Positions 25,792-39,376 of a stretch of 64,000 bases of DNA are shown piece after piece. The notes below the pieces were generated by a model. That model saw nothing but the letters and a program-made list of their open reading frames with translations. It did no database searches and was not told the origin of the DNA. A program made the translations under genes and the position numbers. The DNA is taken from assembly GCA_005281725.1 (NCBI GenBank), contig SSBO01000009.1, positions 11,587,843-11,651,842 of the forward strand, read 5' to 3'. The DNA is from Wuchereria bancrofti. Lineage: Eukaryota; Nematoda; Chromadorea; Rhabditida; Onchocercidae. Each line of letters opens with the position of its first letter. Position 1 is the first letter of the stretch.

Positions 25792-28700
25792 GAAAAAAGC
25801 CATGATACAAATAAATCTACATTTCACCACTTTTCTCACCCAACTAGGGTATTTTAATGGTATACTGTGAAATGTGAATTTATTCAGTTCAGTTTAATAT
25901 CATGTTCTGCAGTTTTAGCAGGACAGGCAGATATATTCAACTTTTTTCGGATTATTCCTGTAGAAGAATTTGAGACGCATGGTTGAACTAATAGTAATTT
26001 AGGGAGAGTATAAATATAACGCTTTTTAGGATGCTGAATCACTCGAATGACGTTTGGACAAGTATACGTCGTAAGCTGTTTTTGTAGCAGTAATTCCAAA
26101 ATATGTCTTCGTACAATCTTCACATATGATGTAATGCACAGAATGTTAAGGACGATTCTTTTAAACACTCGAGACATGTAGGAAGAACAGCATGAATCAC
26201 TTGCGTGGATTACGTTGTTATTATCTTTGATGCAGTGTGTATTTGTTATTACTATGATTTGTTATCAAGTGAAATTCATTAGTAGAGATCGTGCAGTAAC
26301 ATAAAGTTATTATTTTTACACAAGACAGATGAAACTTTCGCTGCACTGGTCGGAGTAGCAACTGACATTTAAATGATTTTGGGTTTGGCGTAACCCATTT
26401 AGTGCGTTGTTTAACCAGAAATCCATGCCAAACGCGGATTAGTTATAAACTGGCTGTGTGATGTTTACCGTATGAGGAGGATACATGGGCGAACCAGTAA
26501 GATGAATTCCGTTTAGCATCTAGTAAGTCTAGAGGTGCATACAATCGCCCATTTCGAAGACAGTATTAATTATCAGGGTGGCTTCATTTTTCATACTTTA
26601 TAAGGTATTTCTGCTAAAAGATATACTGATTATAAAATTGGTACCTATCGTATACTACTAAAAGGTGATGAAATCAACGTAATGTAATCATAAATCCTCT
26701 TTTTAGAAGGTTAAGTGACATCGTTTTTGTTGGGTAATTACAAATCTAGAAATTCAAAACTCTTTTTCTCATGGGACACCTCAACTCATCCTTTCGAGAA
26801 TACCTTATTCGCGCCTTCGCGAATCTGTACGCTTCGTACGAAACCTGTAGGCCGGTCAGACCAGAAACAGAACATGGATAATCCGGACATGCCTTGGGAC
26901 CTCTTAAATTGCATTGGAGATGCATGTTCTTCCGAAATGCACCAATAACCGGTATTGCGAACTTACGAGCTGTGACCTTCAAAAATATGTGCGTCCCCAT
27001 CACTCCTGCGAATTGCAGGCATAAGGACCACATCACTTTGAGCTGCTAATCAATTCCGCTGTCACTGAAAAGGCTAGAATCATTCCAAGACGCCGCCAAA
27101 ATTTTTACTCCCAAGGTAACTATTTCTGTCCGCTTTCAGTTTTCAAAATTTAATCCTATCTTGAATCACGCCATACATACCAACAGTATAACCTTCTAAC
27201 TTTCTACAAGTAGGATTTCTCGAGAAGCCTAAAACAGTGATATGGTTCTGATTTTAAACTTTTGTGCTTCCCAAAGTTCACACTTTTCTAAAGGTAGCAC
27301 CGCATTACTCAGTTGGCTTAGATGATTTCCGCCAACTAATGAAACCTTCAGAGCAATGAAAAATGCATATACACAATTATTTTTGGTAAAATCCACAGTA
27401 GTGATCCCATGAAATACCAACATTTTTTTTTATTTTTAGAAACATTTCTCGTCATAATTAGCGCTATTTGCTGAATGTGAACAACTTAGAATAATTTTGG
27501 TAGGGTCCTCGTTAGAATTGGAGAAGAAATTGAGTAACGTTTGGAAATTCACTTTGCAGTAAATTGCATCCGTGCATAGAGACAACAATGTAAATCATTG
27601 ATATTTAACGTTTTCCAATCAGAAAAACTAACATTCCGATAACTTTGCAAGAGAATAACAATCTTTCCAACCGGCTTGACATGATAAAAGACAAGCTGTA
27701 ACATATAAACGAATAGAATTATGAATAATGGCGGTAAACAAAAATGAATAACGGTCGACAGTCATTTTGTCTGTAATTATGGTTGATCACTTCCTTCACA
27801 ACTAATCTGTAAGAAAATTTCAGGAAACAAATTCGAAGTTGCTCAGAATGACCGGCAAAATACACGATGATAAACTTGCGGATTGCGGTGTAACGTAAGT
27901 CATTTAAAATTACTTAAGAACATTTTAGCTGTAGTTTGTTCTTATGCCGATTCCATATCTCCATAACAGTATTTTCAAATAGACTATCGAAATCATAAGT
28001 TAGGAATACGGTTTTTAACATCCTATTTCTTTCTTTATTGGATATTGAATTGTAGGGAAGTATTAAGAATCTTTAATAGTTAACTAAAAAAAAAGTGTCA
28101 ACCGCGAAGTGCCAAAAAAATCCTAATTTTGAAATTAATGTTGCCTGAATAGATTAAAAAATTCATTCTTTTTCAAAAAAAAACCGAAGAAAAACAACCA
28201 TAAAATAACTTTAAATTTTAAAAATGTTTAACAAAAATAACAACTATTGAAGGAAGAGAAGATAAAAAATGCTTTCAACATGCAATTCTCTACCGTTCTT
28301 TTAGAGTTTCTAGAAAGAAGTTAGAAAGTGAGAACAATTTATAATGGCTTACGATATTTCCAACAGTAAAGGAAGAAAAAAACAACTAAAATTAAGCGAA
28401 CAGTAAAAATTGAAAGATTTAAGTAAAGAGAACCAGAAAAGACAGAAAACTCTTCAGTTCTTCTGTTTCCCTTCTAAAATCCAGTAATCTATTTTCGCAA
28501 CTTTCACCATACGAAATATTTATTCTGTCAGTCAGACAGGAAAAGCTGCTTTTCGATCCAGTTTAGTAATTTCATGAATAAAAAAATCCAACAAATTCAA
28601 CAGATTTCATCCAGCCAGATAGGCATAAGGTTTTCCTAATTTTAAATGCAATAGATAAAAATCTAGGATTGCCAGTTCAGCATAAATCACAGAAATACCA

Positions 28701-28820
28701 TTTTTACCATTTTCCGGTGAAAACAAAAATTTGTACCAAGCACCATGTGAAAGTCATGTCGAAGAAGCAATTCAAGTATTTTAAAGTGTGTGCCACAACA
28801 TCCGACCATTAATATGCTTC
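25792..28820. other. Intergenic region, convergent genes
   Basis: TRAPPC12 ends to the left and the minus-strand innexin ends to the right, so a promoter is not required here. The segment 26715-27036 looks less AT-rich than its surroundings and is open on both strands (77 and 96 codons), but neither translation resembles a known protein. A possible isolated first exon, 27850-27893 on plus (MTGKIHDDKLADCGV, then GTAAGT), has no matching downstream exon. Confidence 0.4.
28519..28524 (-). promoter_or_regulatory. Candidate poly(A) signal of inx-3
   Basis: An AATAAA on the minus strand lies about 300 bases beyond the innexin stop codon at 28821. Confidence 0.4.
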
Positions 28821-31800
28821 TTATGAAGCTTTGCCTTTGACCACTCGTGTGAATGCATCTGGTTGCATTAGTGGACCATGTAGCTATAAATTATGAGAGC
28901 TATAAGTTAGTGTAATTCAGGACCGATTTCAGAAACCTGATAGGTAACACTTCTCCAGAATAAATACATCATAATTAGTTTAATTTTACTTTTTGGTTTT
29001 TCGGTAAAAGCAATTAGTATTAATCATAGTAAGATTGCTTTCCATTCGCTTTTCCACAATAGATTCAAATCCTAGGAAAAAACACCAAATGAAAAATATA
29101 GACTCCTTTAATTTTTATCTTACACATCGCAGTATATCTTTTATTCAGTACTTGAAAAAAGATATCTATAACCTTACTTCAGTAAGTTAAAGATAATCTT
29201 GAAGACTTTTATGATGGCTTACCTTTTCTGGATCATACTGCGTTTCGGTAAAGCCATCATCAGGACCAGGAGATGAGCTTTTTGTTGTATGACTACCGAT
29301 TGCACGATGATACTGTTCCCGGTAAAAATCGGCGAAAAGTTGTCCACAAAGATCACGTGCCATCATACCGCCAGCATACATATCAACAAATCGCAAAAGT
29401 AATATACCGTCTAGAATTAGCTGATTAAATTCCTTAAAAAATTGGTAGCAAATTGTAGCAACACAACAGAGTGTCTTCATAGCTTGTATGTTATTTCTAC
29501 TGTGTATTTCTAAGAAATTTCGAAACTTAATAGTCAACGATTTTGTTAATGAAATCACGTGATTCAACTATAATTTCACATTTCCGATAGCCAGTAATTA
29601 ATTATAAGAAGTTAAGTAATGTGTAAAGTGGAGCAATGATTTCAAAACTTTATATTTCAAGATTTCTTAACAGTAGCAACTAGTGTGAAAATGATAGTAG
29701 TAAACCTGGTCGCAATGCTTTATGTACAAAACGACGCAGTATCGCTTGATCCATAGGTGTATCATCTAGTTTTATATGTAAGAGAAGCAATCGTGCTGTA
29801 CGTTCGCGATTTGAGGCTAATATGGTGTTGTAAATGAAGTAGACGAAATTCAGTAGTGTGGATGCAGCAACAAACAGAAACCAAAACCTGTAAAAGTTTA
29901 TCCTACAGAAACGAAAACCTCACCGTTTGTTGGAAGTACCATGACTCACTTCAATAAAATGAGTAAGCATGTGGCATGTAATTGAAAATTAAGATAGTTT
30001 ATGGTCAACATAACCTTGAATAACTTTGTTATTGGAATTTTTGAATATTATCATCTTGACCTCGCTAACTTGTATTTTCTATTTGAAGCAGATTAATAAG
30101 CAAACCAGATAAAAAGATAGATTTTTTCGTTGAACATGTTGATCATTAGGACGCACTGTACCGAATACCGATGAATATTTGCTAAGCGTCGCACTTTGAA
30201 ATCGCACATTGTTACGCGAGGGAACACACCAGAATCTAGCCATTCTCGACCTTGCCATAGATCCAGTAACATCTAAGATCTTCACTTGTATATTTAGCAT
30301 ATTTATGACTTTTCCTTATAAGTCTAGTCTCACAGCACCGTATAATTTGCAGACCACAAAACTCAAGTTAGCGTTGAATAGTGAAAAAGAATAAGATAGA
30401 AGAAAGCAAAGCTATAGTTCAAAAATCCATAAAAAATTACCTGAAATCCCCAAAGACTATGACTGGTACCAAGGAAATTGTTGAGAATTATAAATTGGCT
30501 GAATATGTTGATAAGGAAGAGTGATTTCATGAATAAGTAGAGTAAGGTTACATAGGAACCCAATGAGTAACCGTAATTGAAACAGAAGAAACGCTTTTGG
30601 TGACGAGGTGTGTCGAATTCAAGACATTCTTCAACAAATAATGCTAGTTTTTCCAATTCCTTCTTTCGCTCATTACATTTTGATGACCTTAGACTTTTCG
30701 CTCCTTTTACTATTGTATCCAAATCTAGTCCTTAAATAATTCAGAAAGTTTTTATTTTAGGATTTCATATATCGTGCGCGTTGCTAATGACTTCGTGAGT
30801 TGAGAGGTTATTTTTGGAATGAAAGTTATCGTTACTTGATATTTATGAAAATTAAGTTTGTTCGATTGGTCAGTGAGAACCAAGCAGTGCATTTAACTCT
30901 AATGTGAAATAAAAAAATTCGAAAAAAAAGTCCTGTGACATTCAGCGCTTAAAATTTTGGAAAAAATATTGAGAATAAGTAACCGCTTTGTTTGTTAAGT
31001 GTTTTCCATATCCATTCTGGGATGAAAAACATCAGCGCTTGTAGCACTAACATAATTGGTACCCACTGATAGTAACCAATTTCAGCTCCGTGACGATCGT
31101 TCACATCTTCCGGTACTGGATCATCAAAGTGCACCCAGTAGGTATTCTGTAATGAACACAGTTGTAATAGCCATTTATTACATCATAAGTTTAATTGTCT
31201 TTCTAATTTTTCCGCCATTTCAGTTCAAAAAATACATATAGCTAATAAAGCCACATAATTAAGCACGTGAAAATTTGAACAGCTTACATGAAAAAGTTGT
31301 AGTCTCCATTTCAGCATTATTTAAATAAAATTGGCGGTGATTTTAACACTTAAAATTTGCTCACTTTTACAAATTAAAACTTGAATAGAAAACGTGACAA
31401 CAAACTTGTATAAAGCAATAATCCTCCGTATATTGTTCCCATCCACCTTTAAATTCCATAGGCACCCAACATTGTATCGGCGAACCCACATATCTGGAAT
31501 GTCCAAGCTTTCGGATAACTAGCAAAATTTTATAAATAGCGAGAGAATATTCCATGCTTTTGAATGTAATGCAGTTTTAATTATATATGTAAAAATAATT
31601 TGAATATATCAATAAAGATAGTTGGGAAATATTTGAATATGTTATAGTGATCGTTTCATTTTAAATTTGCAACAAAAGTATGGAAGAAAAACTAAATTTT
31701 TAAGAAAATTCAGGAATTAACTTACTGTTTTGCTGAGACGAGGATAGCAAAGAATGTTAGCAAAGAACTTGTGACAAAATAATTAAGTCGATCGATACGA

Positions 31801-31865
31801 TCATCATATGTTGTTGGCGAAAATATCTTCAGAAATGCACTATCCAGAAATGGTATACCCAGCAT
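28821..31865 (-). CDS. inx-3: Innexin INX-3 (gap-junction subunit)
   Basis: Eight minus-strand exons join in phase: 31865-31726, 31493-31406, 31146-30984, 30730-30441, 30272-30106, 29887-29706, 29410-29223 and 28883-28821, giving 426 residues (C. elegans INX-3 is about 420). Innexin hallmarks are present: YYQWV before TM2, two Cys in the first extracellular loop (PIQCWVP, DYCFIQ) and two in the second ([26 protein letters not shown]). Four membrane segments can be placed around residues 25-45, 105-125, 185-210 and 275-300. The INX-3 assignment rests on MLGIPFLDS at the N-terminus, [18 protein letters not shown] and a matching tail ([14 protein letters not shown]). Innexins form hexameric hemichannels that pair into gap junctions. 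No odd features were found. Confidence 0.94.
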
Positions 31866-34800
31866 ACTTTACGAGCACGTATATGGCACTTGGAATGAGA
31901 TCACTTTCAGAGTTCAATGTAGTACTTTGTACCAAGGTCTCTAGTAAGTGTGAATTTTATTCCATAGATAATTTAGGCTGACTGGGGCGAGCTTAATTAC
32001 TCGGATAACGGAAAGGAAGTAAATAGATTTCTAGTTGTCAACACGGAACTGGTAAAACGTTCTGCAAATAGATAAGCAAATATGTTACTAGTCTTTTGAT
32101 CTTTATTCCTTTCGAAATGAATCACTGCTATCAATTATGCTTATTGATATTATCGACAAAAACCAACTACCAACTATCCGTCTTATATAACAGTTGATCA
32201 CAGGTTCATTACTTTCTTACTAAAATTTGTCATTGCCCTTTTAAGGGTAGCTAGAGACAAATGAAAAAAGAAAAAATAAAAACGTATGAATTCTCCTGTC
32301 ATGTAGAAATGTCAGTATTCCTAGGAACTCCTGTTGGCTTTATATTTCACAAAATATCAGGCGAATTTAAAATTTGTCAATATAATGGATTTAAATTTAG
32401 ATGAATTAGAAAAATATGCTGCGTCGATATATCATTTTATCAAAAGTTTTTGAAAATAAGGAATTATTAGCACAATATAATTTCTTTTGAATCAGAACAA
32501 ACACACAACCGTTTAGTACGAAAATCACATTGCACTTGTATTGCGGAATTAGATTTACCGAATATTAAAGGGTGATGATAAAGAGTACTAGCATAAGTTC
32601 CTAAAGAAGATTCGGAAGTGCTGAATCATACTACAACGGCTACTTCGAATAAAGCTAGTTAGTATACGAACTGCAGTTTCTAAAGATAAAAACCGTTACT
32701 TTTAAAGCTATTTTCAAATTTCGCAATGGAAAGCTTGCACAGGGATGAGGGAATGGAGTAATGATTTGTTTCAATTCTAAAAATTCCTTCTAAATTTCCA
32801 AAATCTACTTTTTTAAATTTAAACAAGTGAGTCTTAGCAAATTTCAATCAAAATTTCGTTAATCTTTAAAAGTATTCAGGAAAAGGAAAGCAACACAGTA
32901 GATAATGCAGCAGCAAGCAAGGAGAAAAGGATGCCAAAATGATGTAAGCTTACATAATGATGGACAAAAAGGGGTCATTCCAATTGCCACTTAGGTTAGC
33001 AGTACTTGGTGACATTGGACGACAAGAAAGGAGGAAAAGGAGGAAGAGAGGGTGAAGGGTGATGAAATACGTCTGAATAAGATAGGATAGGAGTGGATGG
33101 GAATAAAGATAGAAGAGTGTTGAATGAAATGAAAGAGACATAGAACTGGAACTAATTATCCATTCATTCTCTGTCATTGCCTGACCTATGGAGGAATAAC
33201 CTATGCGCGACCCATTCATTCTATCAGCTTAATGACACAGAGAGTAGTAGAGCAGACAATTACCCGTTTCAACGTTTAGAGTTAGAGTAAAAGAGGTCAG
33301 GCAAGTCACCCTACCCTCGCTTTGGGAAAGGACTAACCGTCCATTTACTGTTTCGGGTGAAGCAGGGTAGCGTAGAGTAGAAATAATCGATAATTTATTT
33401 CGAAATTTTTAAAGGAAATTTGGAACTTACGCCAGGCTAAGGGAATCCCATCCAATAGTCAGCTGTGTCATTTGTGCATAGCGTGAGCATTGGAACCTGT
33501 CTAGAAATTATGGAAATATATCTCGTGCAGTAGGGAACGTAGAAATTCCCTGTATCGAATGCCAATTGTCAGATCATCTTGAAAACACTTTCCGGAAATT
33601 TTAGCACTAGAAGTTTGCCGTAGGTGGTAGGGAAGCTGTTTTTGTGATTGACTGTGGTGTAATGTTATTGAGTCTCTAATATTTGTTAAAAAAAGAAAAA
33701 AAAAAACTCAATAAGCTATTTGAACAATGAAAAATACAAATGAACGACAATTTCGACGAAATTTCCTTTTTTTTTCAGTTCGTAAAAAAGACATTTGGTT
33801 AGCAAATACTACGTAACTTTGGTCCAACCTGTTGTACTTGTCTTACTGCCTGGGAGAAGGAAGCTGAAGTACAAAAACATTTGCGCTTATTGCTGAGTTG
33901 ATCTGTCCCATCATACCTTAAGTTTTGATAAGTTTTACCGACCAACTGAAGAGTAATTTTTACATTTTGATGTGGTCTTAAGAAATCGCCTATTCGTTAT
34001 AAATGGTACCATCGGTAATAATGATTTGGATCTTTGGGCACTTACAGACAGACACACATACATACATACACACACACACACAGATTTAGACATACATATA
34101 TAGAGGTACATATATGTACACACACATAGATAAGTTGCATTAATATGTGATGGCACTATAATTTACACTCACCATCACTTATCAAATCAGAACGACTTGA
34201 AAGACATAAGAAATAGAGAAGCGATGCAGATACAAATAAAACAGCAAGGTATGCTTTCCAACAATTAAAGAAAAACTTTTCTTATTGTCGGTCACATCGG
34301 TCCAGACTAATGATATTTGAAATTGTTTCACCTCGTCTCTCGTCAATAAAATTCATAAATAAAGGAGGAGGAAAAATGATGGTCAAAGCTATGATCATAT
34401 GGTCAAACTTTAGTTTAGTTAAGGAAATATAAGTGGGATGGAACTGTAAGCCGAGGATAATCAATGATTATAGGACGACAGATGATAGACCCAATGGTGT
34501 AAAAAGTACTCATCCATTGTTAATGCATCTTTTCAACCTCCCTGCCACTACTTCCAGAAGTGTCTCACATACTCCACGACTATTGCTACAACAATGCAGC
34601 ACTGTTTGATTTTGTTGCACGACGAGAAAAAAAAAGTGATGCAAATGTTGAAAGATCAAGTTTTGCATCACTGTTACTATGCTGTCGTCCAAAATGACAG
34701 TGCTGCTGATACGGCTAAACAAATGACTGGTAACAATGACACTAAATATGCCGCGATCGAATGATACGCTGCAATATCTTTAATTTGGTGCCAAACTATA

Positions 34801-35462
34801 AATCATTGAACAATTTTAAGGGAAATGGCAAGAATTTGAATAAATCAGCTATATGTTAAACGAATGAATCGTGTCCATTAAGCAAAAATTGCTTTAGAAA
34901 TAGTGCTAGGAAAGCAAGCAAATAATTAATAGATTATATTTATATATATAGTTCCTGAGGAAAAATGAGAGAACAAATCTGTAAAATGTAAAACTTGTAC
35001 TTGTATTTGAAATTGTCTCTTTCAAAACTTGAAATGTTGCTTACTCTATAAACTTTTGTTCGTTTCTTTTAATAATCTGTTGAATTTCTTTCGAAATCTC
35101 GCTTTCATATGCTTATCACATTTTCACCTCAATTCAGCTTTTTGCCTCACTATTCTATCAAATATTTCCAACCATCCGGTTGCCGCATCAAAGATTGGAC
35201 TAAAAATAAGTTTGACTTTGGGCCTTGCTATAACTATATCACAACCAGGTGAAACATCGCACTAAATATCCCAGCAGGTCTCGTAATGTATTATGATGAT
35301 TGTCATATTTTTATCATAACAGTATGCCCAAAGGTAAATGCGGAAGTTGCTAAGTCATAAATACAACAAAAAGTTACAACACAGATTTTTTACTTCTTTT
35401 ATTGCACGACTGCTGATTTTATTTCCCACTCATAGTATCAGATTTGGATATCACTTGATCAG
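31866..35462. other. Divergent intergenic region (inx-3 / bHLH-PAS)
   Basis: The innexin and the bHLH-PAS gene are transcribed away from each other, so this 3.6 kb should hold both promoters and the missing upstream exon of the bHLH-PAS gene. Open stretches such as 32950-33219 on the minus strand show no family similarity. A CA/CATA microsatellite sits at 34045-34082. Confidence 0.45.
34045..34082. repeat. CA/CATA microsatellite
   Basis: A stretch of GACA, CATA and CA units followed by a further CATACATATA tract to about 34125. It is a simple sequence repeat in the intergenic region. Confidence 0.85.
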
Positions 35463-38400
35463 ATTATTCTAGTGATGATGACTGGATGGATTTTTCTCCG
35501 AATTCACCGCTAGCAAACCGTATTACTAACAGCAATAACCACTCCGAAATCGAAAAACGACGTCGTGAACGGATGAATGAATTGATGGGACAACTGGCCG
35601 CGTTGATACCGTCAACATTTTGTCGGAAACTTGATAAACTTTCCCTACTGCGACTTGCACTTGATCACATTAGCACAATGAGTATGAATATTTCAATTGT
35701 AACTGAAAAAAGCTGAAAAACTTTTATTCATCCTATCTCTTTTCTGTAAGAAGTGAGTTACAATAAACTGGGTCGAAAATTACGATATCAAAGAACATGA
35801 AGCGTAAGAAATTTGAGTGAAGGAATTCAAAGAATACCGTAAACTAGAAATGCAAGATCAAATAGATACTTTAGTTTTTCAGGAACATCGAATGATAAAG
35901 AAATGAATTGTGATTGTTGCACGAAGCATGTTACCATAAGCGATTTGCTGACTCTTCTCAAAAATGTTTGAAATTATTGTTTACAAGCATACTCAATTTT
36001 ACTAGAAGTTTGTAAACTTTAGGATCAAAACGTCTTCATTTCGTTAGTAGCAAACAGTTTTATTGAAACTTTTTCACTGACTTTTTGCAGGCTTTACAAG
36101 TAAAACTCCACTTACGAGAAATTAAGATTTAAATTGAAGTTGTTTTCAGAATGTTGAGCACTTTATGGCTGTCGTTGATGTATCATCCGGGAAAATTTTG
36201 TACGCTTCCGATGAAATACGTAAATTTCTGGGAGAGGATGTTTTGGCTCGGTATTATTTGTAGCTATGAATATTAACACCTTTCACTGTTAAATTAGTTA
36301 ATAGGTGAAACGAAATAATACATTCACGTATTTTGTCTCGAAATTTTGATCCTTGCAGAAATTTGGTTGAACAGATTTAATAGGAAAATTTTGGAATGTA
36401 GTTTTCACTTTGAACTTGTATCATCCTACGTCATACAAAATTTATTTTAATATTCACATAAGACGCACCACTTTCATGTCCACTGATGTTTCGGATGCTT
36501 TTTGAAAACCTCACAACCTAATCTTAAATCTGCATCTTGGGACTTAAATATTACTCAGGTGATTCACCTAATCCGTTCCGCATTGCTTTCTACTTATTAC
36601 TTTTACTACTGTTAATATTATCATGTATTATTATTGTTATAGCCATTATTTTATTATTATTATTATTATTTATTGTTATCTATTATCTTAATTGACTGAT
36701 GTTATATTACATTCAATGGTTAATCAGAAATTGGTACGAAATATTACACCCCGTAGATGCGGCTATTTTCAAAAAGGAAACCAGTATGGAACGGAATGAA
36801 AATGTCAACGCAAGCGATTCAGGTCTAATCCAATTGTTAAAAATTATTGTTAAAGTCAAAATATTCATACACCACTTTGTTAATTATCCATTTTTTGCTG
36901 CACTACAAACGCTTGTTGTCTGTTAGGAAAAATATATGATCGTACAGTAAGCCACTTATTTTTCATACTAAATTCAGTTTGTGAAACAGTAAGTTCGAGT
37001 ACAGGATATTACAAGTCGAAAACAGAATGGAACCTGGGCTTGAGGCGCTCATTCCCATGTCGTCTGCGGGTCTACAATTCAAAGTATGCTACTGTCACTT
37101 CTTTCCAATTTCCTACATGAAGAAATTTTGGATGATAGGAATGCTTTAAAATTTCGCTTCAGCCAATTATAATTGCATTCTACACTATCTCTTGAGTGGA
37201 AACTAATGACAAAAACTATTACAGAGGTTTGGATCAGTTCGAACATAATTACGAATATTTCCATTGTTATGGTTCACTACGTCATACTGACAAACCAACT
37301 CTGGTCATGTTACTCATCAAACTATTTTTTTCGGGTAAATAAACAATATTTTGAGAAAAAGCAGAAACTGGAACTTGAGAATACTGAAAAAAGCCAGGTC
37401 TTGGAAATTTACTTTAAACTGAAATCCATCATCCAGAGCTAAAATTGCTGTGTCTGTCAGATTTAATTTGCATTTCTTTACAGATGTAGAAGAGCAGTTT
37501 CAGATAACTATCACACCAAACGGTCAGATCATCCGTTGCGGTTCTGGGTATGCAATTCCACAATGCTTTGTGAGCCTAAAATTTTCGTTGAGATCTGATA
37601 ACTTTGCCGCGATGGTCATAAACACATCACTTTTATAAATGCACAAGCTTCAACCACGCATCCACTACAATACGTACCATATGCTACTGTTTAGATTGCC
37701 AATCATCCTAAAACATCTTCCACAAGACCTTACTGGATGTTATTATTACGATCTTATCCATGAGGGTGATCTACTTGACGTTGCATACCATCATAAACAA
37801 GGTTCCTAATTCTTGATCTACTTCGTAATGTCATTTAAGTTAATGCAAACAGCCTTAAAAATTCTTCAAAAATTAATGACAGCCAGCATGAACTGACTTT
37901 TAATAACGAATATTATTTACAAAACACTAAAATATGCAAATACCAATGTCTTTAGCTAACCAAAGTTACTGTTTTACTGTCATGTTATGGTGGATAAAAG
38001 TGAAATGAGCAATAAGAAAGAATGATTAGTACCAGGTTCCTGAAGGGGAAGATGACTAGATCAAAGCTTATGTGCTCTATTATCTTCAAATATCAGTTTG
38101 TAATAACCCTCTTAAAAAACAATTACAGTAGTAAGTCGGCGTGATACAAGGGAAACAAGTTACAGAATCAGGGCGATGAATAAACAATGCGTTAAAGTTA
38201 ATGCTACTTGGATACCGTTTACAAATCCATGGAATCTTAAAACTCAGTTTATCGCCATTAATCATCGAAGCAAGTGAGCTATTTTCTGACTTTACTAACA
38301 AAACCATCGACGTTATCGCTCATTTCCTGGTAAGTACCATAAGTAAACAACTAATAATAAACCAGAACACGAGATGTGTCGCTATTAAAATAAAACTATT

Positions 38401-38798
38401 GTTTTTAAAATACTTAAAAGATTTGCAGTTCACTAAGATGCGATGAAGAATCAAGCCCGGAACAAAGTGTCCTAAGGCAATTGTTATCAAATAACCGGTC
38501 GCAGAGGAATTACCAAGGTAGGATACTTCATGCATTTATAAAACTCATGCAATCTCGCAAATCAGCGTTAAGTTCTAGAATGAATGATGTTAATTTCCTT
38601 ACCCCAACTCTTTCGTTCGACCGTTAAAGACGATTGAAAAATCTCAGATACATATCTTAGGACTCTAATTCTTCATTTGGTTAGGAAACCAGGTTACCCA
38701 TAAACTAACATTTATATTTGATATTTATAGAAACAATACCTGAATTAACAGTTTTTGGTACGGCTCGACTGGGGGAATCTGTTGCTGAAACATCATGA
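35463..38798 (+). CDS. BMAL/ARNT-family bHLH-PAS transcription factor
   Basis: Eleven exons join in phase: 35463-35681, 35883-35965, 36150-36250, 36728-36822, 36978-37083, 37225-37334, 37484-37547, 37695-37801, 38129-38273, 38429-38517 and 38731-38798. From the ATG at 35486 this gives 387 residues. The frame stays open upstream to an acceptor at 35461 (DYSSDDDWMDF), so an earlier exon probably carries the true start. The bHLH is at residues ~17-65 (NHSEIEKRRRERMNEL, then RKLDKLSLLRLALDHI). PAS-A spans ~80-190 (GKILYASDEI, NWYEILHPVDAAIF, RRSFPCRLRV) and PAS-B ~235-345 (LKHLPQDLTGCYYYDLIHEG, TWIPFTNPWN). The EKRRR and RKLDKL signatures favour BMAL/CYCLE over ARNT (ERRRR, RKPDKL). Such proteins act as the common partner of other bHLH-PAS factors on E-box-like DNA. 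It is short, with no long C-terminal activation domain, and its HLH loop is about two residues shorter than in BMAL1. Confidence 0.85.
36651..36670. repeat. TTA trinucleotide repeat
   Basis: About seven TTA units lie in the intron before the fourth exon of the bHLH-PAS gene, inside a broader ATT-rich stretch from about 36610. Confidence 0.8.
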
Positions 38799-39376
38799 TG
38801 CGACACTGCCACAGCCATACGACATCATTGTTAATATTTGTAAATTTAACCGGACCATTACTTAACCGTATTTTTTATTTCTTGAGCATTACATCTCTGT
38901 GAATAAAATTCGCCCTTTTGACTAATAACTTTGATAATGAACACAATTTATACCGCCAAGCAAGATACTAGGGCAGTTTTCACTGAAAAATACTGGGAAA
39001 GAAGTGCAGTTTAAACAAATATACATGACAAGCGAATAATCACAACAAAATTTTTCATGTAATGAAATAAGGCTCAATGAAACAAATGAAATTCCAACTG
39101 ATGACAAAGTAGGCACTATAAATGGAATAAATGCTTGATGTAAATATTACAAATTTAAATCTCAAAATCCGACTACAAATATTCTAAATTTGAATTTCAA
39201 AATTTGACTAAAATTCAACAAGAAAATTTAAAATTTAGATAATTCACGCTATCTAAAGAAAACATGAAGTTAAGTTTCTATAAAAATAAAAAAAATCAAT
39301 GGTATGGCAGTGATTTATACAGTTAGTATTGAAATTTTTAAGATAAGAAATGATGATACACAGAGATCTTCCCTTT
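38799..39376. other. Gap between convergent bHLH-PAS and syntaxin genes
   Basis: This 578-base gap should hold two 3' UTRs. It is very AT-rich, contains short imperfect repeats of AAATTTGAA/AAATTTAAA (39150-39240), and shows no coding signal on either strand. Confidence 0.5.
38902..38907 (+). promoter_or_regulatory. Candidate poly(A) signal, bHLH-PAS gene
   Basis: AATAAA lies 104 bases past the bHLH-PAS stop codon, in the short 0.58-kb gap between this gene and the convergent syntaxin gene. Confidence 0.5.

Noticed and set aside
27823..27894. First exon MTGKIHDDKLADCGV with a GTAAGT donor, possibly of the bHLH-PAS gene
   Set aside because: Joining it to the acceptor at 35462 gives a stop within a few codons, and no other partner exon was found.
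29187..31555. Bestrophin channel as the identity of the minus-strand membrane protein
   Set aside because: The exons contain YYQWV, the paired extracellular cysteines and an INX-3-like N- and C-terminus, which are innexin features.
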